Origin: Clavelina lepadiformis
Lineage: Eukaryota; Chordata; Ascidiacea; Aplousobranchia; Clavelinidae
Length of the DNA: 64,000 nucleotides
Assembly (NCBI RefSeq): GCF_947623445.1
Contig: NC_135240.1
Span: forward strand, 8,618,001 to 8,682,000
Reading direction: 5' to 3'
Of this stretch, positions 49,901 through 61,431 are shown piece after piece. Under the pieces are notes generated by a model that was not told the origin of the DNA, searched no databases, and saw nothing but the letters and a program-made list of their open reading frames with translations. The first letter of the stretch is position 1. Each line of letters opens with the position of its first letter. The position numbers were made by a program, and so were the translations under genes.

Positions 49901-51788
49901 ATTATAGTTTTAAACTTTTAAATGTTTGCAGATGGCACATTGAACTATGTGATTTTACCACCAGAAACAAGTTGATTAAGGCCGGTTTGAGTTTCAAGCG
50001 GCCGAAGACAAGACATTCTGGTAAAGTTTATTAGTATTTTAAACATTGTTCTAAATACTGTTGAAAAGTGGCGGACGCGGATGCCCAAAGACTATAAACG
50101 TTTATTTGCTGAGTGTTAGTGAAGTTGTTTATAAGAATTGCTCTTTTTAATCGCATAAGCATTTAGCAGGGTACGTATATCTTAATTTCAATGCCGGAAT
50201 CACCCAAGCTCAGCAATAAGAGTTTTAACCAGTGGTGGGATTCCGTGCGAACCAGTTCTTGGAATTTTAATGACTTTCGCGAACCGGTTGTTAACAAGCG
50301 TATGTATATTGTATAGGTCTGTATATGCTAGTGAGAGAACCGGATGTTAAAATATTTCAATCCCACCACTGGTTTTAACTAAACATTTCTTCAGTTTGTA
50401 TTTAATACTGTAATGGTTAAGCTATAATACCTATTGTTTTCTGTCACAATTTTCCGAACATGGTTCTATCGACAAGGTTTTAATTCCAACCTCTTATGTT
50501 TTATGTATTGGGCCTTTTCCAGTGTAGCTATACATATCGGTGTTCCCATTCAGCACACCCAAAGTTATAGAACAAAAACAATGATGATGTTGACGTCAGG
50601 GTCAATTGTAATCGACCGTAATTACGACATGCACTTTCACAAACAGCTTTTATATGCGGAAACAGGACTTCGTTTGGAGTGTTTTTAGCAAGCACCGATC
50701 ACTTTTATGAAATGTATATGCAATTATCTTGTGCACTTGCTAATTTTTCCGTCACTTTTGCGTCATACAATCATCGCCCTGTAATTAACATCCATATTTG
50801 AATCCATTGCAAAGCAATCAAAACATTTACTTAGTTACTAGTTATAATCTGTAATAACTCTATATGCATATAGTCATGAAATAAACTTATTTTGCAATTG
50901 ATTGATGTTTTTTTAATTTGACCAATGGCTTCTATCATACAAGTATTTTTCACTTCAAATACTTTATCAGAATAGTTCTAAGCCGAAAAAAAATTAGCTA
51001 AAAAATATCTTTTAGTTTAGCTGCTTGAAGTCCCCAGATTTTTTGCTAAACTTTAGCACAAATAATGAAAAAGTCGCGACCATTTATCGCAACTATATGT
51101 CCCTTAACCACGAAATTTGTTTATTCAACAGGAACGCAGCCGTTACCTGCTAAAAGAGCGCAAACTACGTAATTAGAGTTTTTAGGTAGAACGCTTTTGA
51201 ACGGTTTTCAATATTTCCTTGAATTATTGAGATCGATAACATGTTTCGTGACGTCATATGTTGATCGGGTTCATATTTTAGTAAATTCGAAACCCGTCGA
51301 GCCATTTTGACGTCACCAAGCTTACGCCACTTGTTACGTTACGTAACTCTTCGAAATTCGTTAGGATGTTTTGCTAATGTTGATCTGACGCAAACGAGAA
51401 GTTTGAAATTGGATTTCATATTCTCAGGATTATCACTGGTTTTCTCAAAAATAAACTTTCTCTCAGGAGTTCATGGTCATGAGTAGGATTTTTCTGCGCT
51501 ATTCTTAGCTAAGCTGCGCTAAGTCTTTGAACGCTTTTACTTGATATCTTTCTTTTTCTATGTTTTTTTTCAGACAATATTTGCCCTGAAACGTCTCAAA
51601 GAACTCTATCTCCTAGAAATCGTCAATTTCCTCGTCAACAACCACGTGTTGAGATCAAACTTTACGACATGGTTATTATGGAAGAATACAAACTCTTTTT
51701 AAGGAGAACTGCCGCCGAGGAAAAATTACAAAATGTGAAATTACTTTGTGCCGGGAGAGCACATGATTTATTGTCTGCCATGCTATGA
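46958..51788 (+). CDS. Unrecognised 569-residue protein in eleven exons
   Basis: Exons: 46,958-46,975 (MESTLQ); 47,124-47,285; 47,693-47,845; 48,142-48,310; 48,441-48,819; 48,927-49,016; 49,131-49,299; 49,443-49,571; 49,642-49,778; 49,932-50,020; 51,574-51,788. Lengths sum to 1,710 nt with every phase compatible and no stop, which is strong support for a real gene. The acceptor at 47,692 and the donor at 49,300 are the weakest. Layout: helical N-terminus; ILLRARYGTHLQQIRETSKG; a long polar, low-complexity middle rich in Ser/Thr/Lys (residues ~190-390); then a compact region VDLTYVDVKQAIEEVIPHAF to LCDFTTRNKLIKAGLSF whose beta-alpha-beta-beta-alpha rhythm recalls an RRM-like fold; and a final helix MVIMEEYKLFLRRTAAEEKL. 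A nucleic-acid-binding role is a guess from basic patches and that rhythm. No known family was identified. Confidence 0.75.
50230..50371. mobile_element. hAT-type MITE (142 bp) in the last intron of the 11-exon gene
   Basis: Inverted ends cagtggtgggatt and aatcccaccactg are perfect over 13 bp. They are flanked by a perfect 8-bp duplication, gttttaac (50,222-50,229 and 50,372-50,379). The intact ends and duplication suggest a young insertion. The interior is too short to code. Confidence 0.93.
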
Positions 51789-52123
51789 CAAGCAGTGTTG
51801 GACAACATGCTGTTCATGCTGTTGCCCTTATTTATGTGATCTACTCTTACCACATGAGATTTTCATGTGAACCAACTTATCACTAAAAAGACTAATTTTT
51901 TGCTGAAATCGCTTTATGTTTTCGTTCAATAACATACAATGCTTTGTAATATAAGAGAAATGTGGTAAGTTCTAAACACAGAATACCAAGAAGCAAATAA
52001 ACAATGGTTACAAACTTATGTTGTTGTTTGTTGGCATGTTGTTTCGCATCGGTTTATGCAAAAGGTGGCTATGGATTGAAACAAATGTTTTTTTTTTGCT
52101 AGCACAGAGCAATTGAGAGCATA

Positions 52124-52329
52124 CTATAGCCACTCAAAACTGTAGATGAATTTTTTTTTGTCAGCAATGTAAGAAGTGGAAACCACCAGTTTGTTTTGCT
52201 GGCTAATATCAGCAAAGTCAGTAAAGAATTTTATTTCTTCCTCTGTTTTTCTTTCCTTACATTGATAGCTAATCCATTTAAATATAGCGTAACAATGGAA
52301 GCGGGGCATGAGTTGCGATGTATAGTTTC
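52124..52329 (-). CDS. Possible terminal exon on the minus strand, unrecognised
   Basis: From an acceptor-like ttgcag at 52,330, an open frame of 68 codons runs to a TAG at 52,124. It contains FHCYAIFKWISYQCKERKTE and ends FIYSFEWL. Composition looks protein-like, but no partner exon could be joined with confidence. A separate minus frame at 52,278-52,472 (starting MFDDDDFLSKKSSF) overlaps in another phase. Confidence 0.25.
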
Positions 52330-53370
52330 CTGCAATGGATAGCTGTAACTGTACACCAAGAGCTGTTATTGCCAAGGCGACTTGAAAACTTTTTTCCTAT
52401 AGTATTTATACTGTTTGTCTTTCTAAACAAAAAACTGCTTTTTTTGCTAAGAAAATCATCGTCATCAAACATCTATATTCTATAAGTTATGATTAATAAA
52501 AGCGAATTAGAATTCTAAATACCGTAAATAAATAAACAACCGTTAGTGCTATGATTGTTCAAACTAAAAACGAGAAGGTTTTTGCATAAAGCATTGCATT
52601 TCAATATTTACGTTCATTACACTATAAAAATATCTACAATAATTAGCTAAATTATTAAACATTTCAGACAACGATTTACGATGGGTTTCGATTAATAAGT
52701 AAAAGTGCACTTCCAAGGCTTGTATGTCATCTAAATTTTGTACTGTTTACTTTTTTAAAATGTAAATAATATCTTTGATTAGACTTTGTAAACGTTGGTA
52801 ATTGTTGTCATTTATTTTTTAGTGCATTACGCAAATGCCTAACGTTCGTGGCTACAAGGTTAAAGCTTAGGTTGTTCTGCGATAGCTGTGTTAAATAAGT
52901 TTCATATCGACCGTGAAATCTTTTGAAGCCAGAGCTTTTATATTATAGTGTAACGATCATTTTCTCGTTCATGTAGCCAGGCTTAATTTCACGTTTACGG
53001 TGAACCGCAACACCTTTAACTGTGAGTGACCTTCAACTGTGCGACTGCGTAGCGTTATCACGCTGATAAAACAAACTGATGATCTTCGAAAACCACATTT
53101 AATTGGTCTCAGCCAGACGAGTCCCAGCCAGAGAGTCTGGAGAAGATTATCTTGGGTCTTAGAGCAGATTCTGGCATAATGCAATGCCAGAAATGTAATT
53201 CTGGCAATTCTTGCTACATGTACAATATACAATATTGTAGCCTATGCCCAATACTCAATGCCTATTACGCTAGCCTGCTGTGTAATGGTGATTCTTGCAA
53301 ACAGGTCACTTTTCAAGAATATTGAGGTTTAATTCATGGTACAGATCCAAGTAAGAACATGTTATAGCGG

Positions 53371-53565
53371 TTATTTTATGTTAAACGCAGATAAGTCAAG
53401 ATTGGAGTTATGTGTTGGAGCCATTCCTAAACTTAATTTGATTATTACGCGGGGATACTGCATATTGTTGTGGGAATCGTCATAAGTTTTTTCTATCTTT
53501 TCCATCACCTGCTCCATAGCCTCTACTAGGCATTCATCATCGCTCCATGTTTCAAAGTCATGCAT
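53371..53565 (-). CDS. Possible small acidic open frame, unrecognised
   Basis: 64 codons starting MHDFETWSDDECLVEAMEQV, with an acidic amphipathic N-terminal segment and an internal donor-like site (GAGCAG|GTGATG). It could be a first exon joined to downstream minus-strand exons such as 52,329-52,124, or a short standalone frame. No family recognised. Confidence 0.25.
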   Translation of the reverse strand: MHDFETWSDDECLVEAMEQVMEKIEKTYDDSHNNMQYPRVIIKLSLGMAPTHNSNLDLSAFNIK

Positions 53566-53949
53566 TTCTACTTATACAAATATTCTAAACAGAAATACAG
53601 CATTCAAACTGCAAACATTGCTAGGAAAAGGTTGCAAAGTTTGTACTGTAGTAGAAGTAACGGCATAAAAGTTAACTTAAACATTTACCCTTGAAGAAGC
53701 AAACGGAAGCTTACAAGTGCCTTCATTTTAAATACATAGAACTAAGTTAATCTTAAGGTTGCTACTTTTGTCGTTTTAACAACAGCAAAATGTTTTACTT
53801 TAGTTTAAAACAAACAACAGTCGTGATTTAATTTAATGAGGAATTTCATTCATTATGTGATTATGTCACAAAAATGTATGTGCTAAATTTCCATTGTTGT
53901 TGAATACGAATATTAAAAAACATCACATGCTGTTTTTCTTTAAATTCAG

Positions 53950-54032
53950 TCAGGCGTGACTTGGCAGAGAAGCCGAATGCTCCAAAAGAGAAAAAGAAAA
54001 AGAAAAGACGATTGTCCAAGCATGTATTATAA
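53950..54032 (+). CDS. Possible lysine-rich terminal exon
   Basis: After a good acceptor (tttaaattcag), 27 codons end at TAA. The segment RRDLAEKPNAPKEKKKKKRR is followed by LSKHVL. Its entry phase (two bases to complete a codon) equals that of the final exon of the 11-exon gene, so it could be an alternative last exon spliced from 50,020 and adding a nuclear-localisation-like tail. This is an inference from phase only. Confidence 0.25.
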
Positions 54033-54361
54033 AGGCATTAATTAAACTGAATGTGGTTTAAATTAGAGTGAAGAAAAGATAAATACGAATGCTTTCGTGG
54101 CTATAAAATGAAAAAACGCGAGCACATTTTGATACAAAAAAATTTGCTTTTATGTACGAATTAGGGTACCAGTAAAATAAAAAAATTGTATATGCAGCTT
54201 ATACAGCAAAAACATAAAGGATATTGTCAAGATTTTTCGGTTTAAAAACCATTTGAGTGTATGGCGCAACGAACAACATTACGCTATGTATATGTGTGCT
54301 GTTCAGCTGTTCCTGATGCACAACTGCAGCTAACTTGATATTATTTTATTGGCAAATAACA

Positions 54362-54580
54362 TGTGCCGAAGCATAGGCATAACTTGACGCGGAGAGATAC
54401 TTCAAAAGAACCTGTCATGCCTGCTGAAAGAATCTGTATTCCTCCTTGTCTGGAAGACGACTGACTCGAAATAGATCTATTTAAGGTGTCTATGGCCGAA
54501 GCACATGCATAACTTGTCGCTGAGAGACGTTTCAAAAGAGCTTCTGTATGCCTCTTTGTCTAAAAGACTGACTCGAAATG
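54362..54580. repeat. Imperfect direct duplication of about 100 bp
   Basis: Two head-to-tail copies begin tgccgaagcataggcataac (54,362) and ggccgaagcacatgcataac (54,493), and both finish in gactgactcgaaat after a cctt/ctttgtct block. The second is shorter by roughly 20 bp. No coding or element signature. Confidence 0.75.
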
Positions 54581-57500
54581 CGAAAAGGAAATGAAGAGAA
54601 AAACACAATAGTTCTATGGGCAAATAAACGTTGTGTTTTGCCGCTAGTTAGCGGACAAGGTGGTGAACGCTACAAGTTCAATGTAGGCCTATGCACTGAA
54701 AAAAATAATGTTCATGATCTCGTTATTGAAAACATTTATTGCAAATACAGTACTATAAAACTCATATATTTCTACTGATCTAAAATTAAAAAAAAAATTA
54801 AAATATATGCTGTTGGATGTCATAGTTTCAATAAACTTTACAACAGCAAAGGTACCAAGTCGTTTCACTAGAAGCAAGCCAGCGAACAATGTCTGACTAG
54901 CAAACCATGATTGACTAGCACACAATGTTTGACTAGCAGATTTCTCTTGCTTCCTTAGCCAAAGTCGCTATAGCCGGAATACAAAACTAAACCAAACTAG
55001 ATAAATAATTTTATAAAAATTTCTTTGAACCACTTTTTGTCAACATTTTATAGCTTATAGCTCTGTTTAAACGATTCTTTTTTTCAACGTGGCTAAATTT
55101 TGCTTGCCTGTTGAAACTTTTGGTAAAATATTTGAAAACAAAATATTTTAATCAAAGGTACTTCAAACTAGACTATCCAAAACAAGAGCATAAGAAAAAA
55201 ACTACTGCTGTTATGAGGAATGAGTAATTTGTTTATTGGTAGCTATGTTTTTGAGCAAAATTGCATACTGGAAACATCCACTTCATAATGTTTCGAATTT
55301 TAGGTTGAAAAACTGCAATTCGAAACGTGGGAGTGGAATGTGGTTAAATAACAAAATTGATACTAAAAACATGTATTTTTAATATTTTTGATTTTTATGT
55401 TGACAGTAGTTTTTAACTTGGGGAATTCTCTAAATCATAAAAAAAATCAGACACAAATACAAGCGGTACAAAAAACAGTTAATAAATAAAATCTATATGC
55501 AACTCACCTGAGCAAAATCTTTACAATACAATGGCTAGAACGCTTGTTATTTAAAAAAGAATCAAAGTGGATCGGTGTTTTCCATCGTTAAATACAGGCG
55601 ATCGAAAAAATCTTACCATTCAGACCGTAACTCGGAAAGGGTTTATTACATGTAAGAATATGTGCACCATTTGGTATGAATAATGCAAAATCATCATAAC
55701 GTCCGGGCCATGTCAATTCAACCCCATCAACGGTTGGCCCATAAAGTATAAAATCAAAATTTTGTTTTTGCCTCTTGTATTACAACAGAGCAATATGTCA
55801 GTTTCGGCATTAGGGTATCATCCCATAAATAATGCACAGAGCCAGTATAAGTTTTTTTTCTGATAGTCATTCCAAATTGTGCATTGTTCACTCTGCTGAC
55901 AAATTTTGAAAAAAATTTAAACTAAAGTCTGTTTTGGTTGCATTTAAATTTTGATGACTGTAATCAATGTCATGACATGTTTGTGCATGTGTAGCATGAT
56001 TTAGAGAATACAGTAATTGAAATAACATTTCACTGAGCAACTTAATTTTATACAATACTTTTTAGGGATTTGTCCAGTATGAGTCCAAGTCCAAATGTGA
56101 GGCACAAATGTCACCATTTTTAAGTGTTCTCTCATAGACTTGAGCTTTACTTTTGATTTTACCTGAGCGTTTTTTTGTCCAAATAAAAAATAATTAATTA
56201 TTGTGAGAAATTTGCAATAATTAATGGCCCTGTTTAGCAATTAATATCAGCTGTGCAAGCATTTTTTTCCTGCAGCCAAAAGAAAATGACAAGAAACGAA
56301 AACCCACTTAAAAGAGGAAAAAGGGAAAGAACAGTTAACTTGAAGCTCATCAAATACCTTAACAAATACAGCCATCGTTTAGTGCAAAATTATATTTTAA
56401 TAATTGTTATGTAGAGTAGTTTTTACTCTCCCCTTGCCTGTCATTAAATCAGAAAAATTAGTGCCTAACGCGTATGGGGTGTTGTCACTTGTCACTGCAA
56501 TGTTTCCGTTTTAAAAAAAAAAAATTGAATTGGGGTAAGTTGTAAATATATACAATATACTAGTATATGGTCTTGGAAATACCATTGCAAAATATGTATA
56601 GTTAATGTTATTACATCAACAAACTACACATACCCAGGATATACGTCTTGAACATAACCAACAGTATATTGTTTAAGGCCTTTTTATCTGCACAAATCAG
56701 TTTCTTTGTTTGTCTTATTATTACGTCAAAGGTTAGGGCACAAGCTTGAGCTTTTTTCATTTTTCCACTACTCTAGTATTTTGCTTATTCATGCTATCTG
56801 TTCAAAATGAAATCATTATTTACATTGTGAAAGCTAGATTTCTAGCAGATGGTATATGATGATTATAACTGCAACTTTTCGCATTAGACATTATCCTTAC
56901 AAAAGCCTTTTAACATTTATCCTAAATTGTGTAATATAAACGTTTAACGCTTAAACTGTGTCTTGCAAATGCACACACTCCACATCTTGAGCTGTTAGAC
57001 GTATCCATGTATAAGTAGCGTATATATAGTATTATTTAGACTGTAAAATGTAATAGTATATGCAATGTTGCTACATACCGTATTACAGCAATTTCAGTAT
57101 TGTTTAGTGGTATATCACTTAAACTGTAGGATAAACAGTAGTCAATTGTAGTATAAACAGATGCACTTGTAGTAATATGTCCTGCACAATAGGTTCTCAT
57201 AGCTATTATATATAGTATACAGTAATGTATGCTTCGATATGATGCTTAATTTGATTTGTATATGTCATAGTATTGATTGTGCTTTTTATGGAAATTATTT
57301 AGAATATAATGTATTGTCATTATATTCACATACCGTTGCTTGTCTCAAATATAGGTTTATTTTTCATGCATAACTTCTTTTATTTTAAACCAATAGGTTT
57401 TCTATATGTCAGTTTCAAAGTGCTGACTGTTGTTGTGGTTTTAAATGAAAATGAAGAAAAGTGATGTCAGAAGAATAAATAAAAATCCTTGAAGTTCAAA

Positions 57501-58248
57501 GAAAAAAAGGGAATTGGCGAATCCTGTTTTTCTGCTGATAAACTGGCTTGAGATGTCATGAGGTAAAATGTATGCTACTAATGTGATTAATGATAGACAA
57601 ATCATGAATTTGGAATCTTTTTAAAAAAGTGATGGAAAACAACATAACATCTGATCTCGTCACAAGTTTTATCAGCTAATCCGAGACGTAGATCAGATTA
57701 AAACTAAGCCTATGATATTTTTCTTAAGACCCGTAATTTTTCAACTCAGTCTTTTCCCCACTACATTTTGTTGCTAAGATATATTTTATGTTAGCTGATA
57801 TACTATTGTCCATCTCAAAGGTTTTTAAGGTTTGGACTTGGCAGTCGCTAAGAAATTTTAAGAGGACACAACTTTTAAATAATAACTGATAATTTTGTGC
57901 TGCTTTTGGTCATAAAAGTATAAATTTAGGAGGCCATCTTTGTCTTAAAACACTGGTCATTGTTAACTTAAGTGAAATATATGGCATTAAACGGCAATCC
58001 TGACAATCCAACCTTGGCATCATAGGTTTTGCTTAATTTCACTCTCTTAAACTTTTGATCGCAGGTTGTAAATCCGCAATATATCAGGTGTGCTGCCATG
58101 AAGTAAACTTAAAACCTATTTTCTTTGTGCAAATCACTGGAGCACGAGACAGTTTGGTAATCATATCACTATTTATCAAGTGGTTTGTAACCATTATGAT
58201 GTAAGTTAGGGAAGGGTTTGGAAGGCTTCACAGCTTGACGGCTTAAAG

Positions 58249-58576
58249 CAGTGGTTCTCAACCTGTGGTACGCGTACCACTAGCGGTCCGCGAGAGCTTT
58301 TTAAGTGGTACCGCGTACCGCTGAACATGATTTTCGATGTGCTGTGAGTAATGTGTTGCCCCGGATAGACAAGCTTGTGCAGAAGAAACAGTTGCATCTA
58401 TCAAATTAAATTGTGTTTTCTTGCTATTCATTGGTGTTATGGTATAGTAATAACGGTAATAACTATAAATACCGTTACATTTGAGTAAAATAAGTCATTC
58501 AGGAGCCAGGTGGTACGCAGTGTAGTAAAAAAAACGAATGAGTGGTACGCGATCGCAAAAAGTTTGAGAAACACTG
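58249..58576. mobile_element. hAT-type miniature element (328 bp), Charlie/MER5-like ends
   Basis: Left end cagtggttctcaacctgtgg and right end tttgagaaacactg are inverted relatives. They are flanked by a perfect 8-bp duplication, gcttaaag (58,241-58,248 and 58,577-58,584). The CAGTGGTTCTCAA end is the hallmark of hAT-Charlie type elements. Interior palindromic gtacgcgtac near 58,268 and no transposase. Confidence 0.93.
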
Positions 58577-61431
58577 GCTTAAAGAAACGGAATTACGCAA
58601 TACTTGTATACACATGAAACATATTTAAAATTTACAGTTTTCTGCATGACCAGAATAAGTGAAGTACTGTAGATCAAAATCAATTTCAAAGTGCCATACT
58701 TTTGTTGAAGACTTAACGGTTTTGAAAGATGAATATCAGAGGAGAAGAGGGTTTAAATGATGAAATTTTCTAAGCAGGAAAATAAAAAGTAGAAATAAGG
58801 AAGCCAGACGTTAACCTACTGGGTATGATAACTTAACGTACTGAAACCAAACAAGCAAAGAAAACTTTTAATATTTTGAAAAAATATTTTGCCTTAAAGC
58901 TGGATAATTTCAAACTGAATTAAAATAATTAAATTAAAAAAACAGTTGAGGTGCTTGGAAAAAAAACTAACTGACATGAATATTATCAACAAGAAAAGAA
59001 CAAACTAGAACTTTACTCTTTCAAAATATAAAAAATTTGTAATGAATTTGAGGAAAATAATAAAGCGAAATTAACGAAACTGAAGAATAACAAAATGAAA
59101 TCCTTCAAGCTGAAACACAGAAAGCAAGGTCTACAGTAGTAAAAAGATTAAAAAAGTTTATTATTTTGCTATTTCGGTTTTCTTAATTCTGGTTTGGTTG
59201 TTTTCTTTCTGGTTAAATCCATTTTGTTGAAATCGTTTTGTTATTTTCTGTTGGATTTTTTTAGTATCCTGTATTTTCTCGTTAGAAATAGTCCAATTTA
59301 TTACATTGGTGCCTGAAAAATTTCGGTTTGTTGCACAAATCCCAGGGTGACATTTTCTTGCTTTGAATGTTCCAATTTGGTTGCTTTCTGCGCTTGAGTT
59401 TTCCTAGTTATCTGTGAGAAGGAAGAAAATACTTTCAAAGAAAGACATTAGTTTAGAGGTGATAAGTGCGGGATTGTTTTGAAAAGTTGCAAATGTTCTC
59501 AAAAACACGTCGGTTTATGAGCTTGTTTTAATTCGTGGAAAAACTTAACACGTTACTTGTTTTAAGTTTAGAAAATCGGACGTTGATAAGTTAGTTTGAA
59601 GATATCGCAACATATTTTCTCTGTTGGATAGATATATTCCCGCCGTTAGATTGACTCGTATCTGCCGCTAATTCTGCTGTTATCTGCCTCTTAGATGTGT
59701 TCCTTCTAATCTTGGAAACTGAATGGCAAATAGATTGTCTACTGGGATCAAGAAAGTGCAAGCGCAAAAGACAACGCTTATGCTAAATGACGTCACAATT
59801 AGCGCATACCCGAATGACCTTTTAATTACTGAAACAGAGACCCTACCCTACACCAAAGCGGAAGTGTCAAAAACTAAATTATTTTGTGTTATTTTGGTCG
59901 CCGAAAACTACCTCTGGTGTCATTTTGGAGCAAGAATTACAGGGAAGAGAACCGGAAAAAATATGCAACCTACCTATGAAAATGCGTCTGCATTGTCGTC
60001 AGGTGGCGCTTAGAAAAGGCCGGGCATGGGAATTTAAAGCAGCGGCAGAAACAACATCGCTTTTCATAAAACGTGCTGCGTGTGATTTTTTTCTGAGCTG
60101 TTACTTAGTGAAGAGCAAGATTTTCAGATAGTTTTGTCTCGTAAGAAAGTTTTTTGCCTATTTTTAATAACCTTGCAGCATAGTTTTTGCAATAAAGTGG
60201 ACATCAGTCACGACGTTTAATGGGAAATTACTCGAAAGCGTGGGAAAGCGCCTGAGGTGAAGTTAGTGGCGGCTCAGATCTAATCTCAACGCCATGCAGC
60301 ATAAAAAGCAACACAATGTGCGTGTGATTATTTGCCGAACTTGAACTATTTTAAAGTCAATTTTCTTGTTTTCGCTGTGTTTAGGTGTCAATTTTATACG
60401 TAATTTATCACTCGTGAAGAAACCTTTATACTTCAAGTTTGTACGTTTCTAGGAAATCTTCGGTTGTAGGATTTTTTGGTTGATCGTTAAGTGATTGTTA
60501 TGATACTGGAAATTTTGCTGGCGACAGCATCGTATTGGCTGCTATGAAATGTAAATATTAGATTGACGTTGGCGTAAACACATTCTTTAATTTTAATAAT
60601 CCCTGAAAACGTGTATAAGAGACCTTTTCCAGTTTAGACCGCCTAAGCACATCTGAATTGAGAGCATCCTATGATCATATGAAATTGCGATAACGTAGGA
60701 ATGAAGGTTTGAATTTATACGGCATTTTTCGAATGTTTTTTTTTGGAAATTGTGGGATCCTAAATTGACCCACATGTACGACAAGAATGCCGCTGGTGTG
60801 AAAGAATAGATAGATCAGGTAAATGGCTCGACCTTACCTGCGAGTGAATGACATTAATGGTTTCATTTTAAGCTTTAGGGCGAAATTTGATCCCAAGCAT
60901 ATACCGCCACAAAAATATTTTCGTCTAACTCTACACACCGCCCTCTTTTAAATAGCGTGAAGCCGTGATTTGAAAGTATACTGAGTAAATATACATATTT
61001 ATTCGTACGTAGCCTATTAACTTATAGCACCTGCACCGAATACATCATTTAATTTTTAATATAAACAAATGGTTATCCACCATATAATTTCCTAACACAA
61101 CCGGTAAATCGCCGTTTTTATCAGGAGACTTGAGTGGGATGTGTAATATGTCAGACTAGACTAAATACAGCCGCTTTGTTTTATATAGGCACTATAGACC
61201 TATTTTTATTTTCGTGGCCATGTCTCCAAAAACACGCTTGTTTAGGGTTAAGCGTTGCTTTGCGTATCTAAATTAGAGTCTTATTTAATTGAGTATGCTT
61301 TGGCTTGGCGTAAAGCTCCCAGTAATTGTTGAGCTCCTAAACCTTTTTCTCCGTCGGCATGGACATAAATAGTTAAGTTTCCCCGTATCTACGTTCACTC
61401 AGAATTTGATTTTGACTTTTCTCACACGAAG
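58577..61431. other. Intergenic stretch with one weak open frame at 59,723-60,131
   Basis: Two overlapping plus-strand frames (starting MANRLSTGIKKVQAQ and, in another phase, containing LRKGRAWEFKAAAETTSL) fall in a less AT-rich patch, 59,640-60,120. Neither has a recognised domain or consistent splice sites. The remainder shows nothing identifiable. Confidence 0.35.

Larger units (their letters stand above)
51789..58240. other. Long AT-rich stretch without a confident gene
   Basis: Apart from the weak candidates at 52,124, 53,371 and 53,950 and the direct duplication at 54,362, I see no gene. Homopolymer runs and A/T-rich tracts are frequent. An aataaa near 51,994 may serve the upstream gene. 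Confidence 0.45.
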
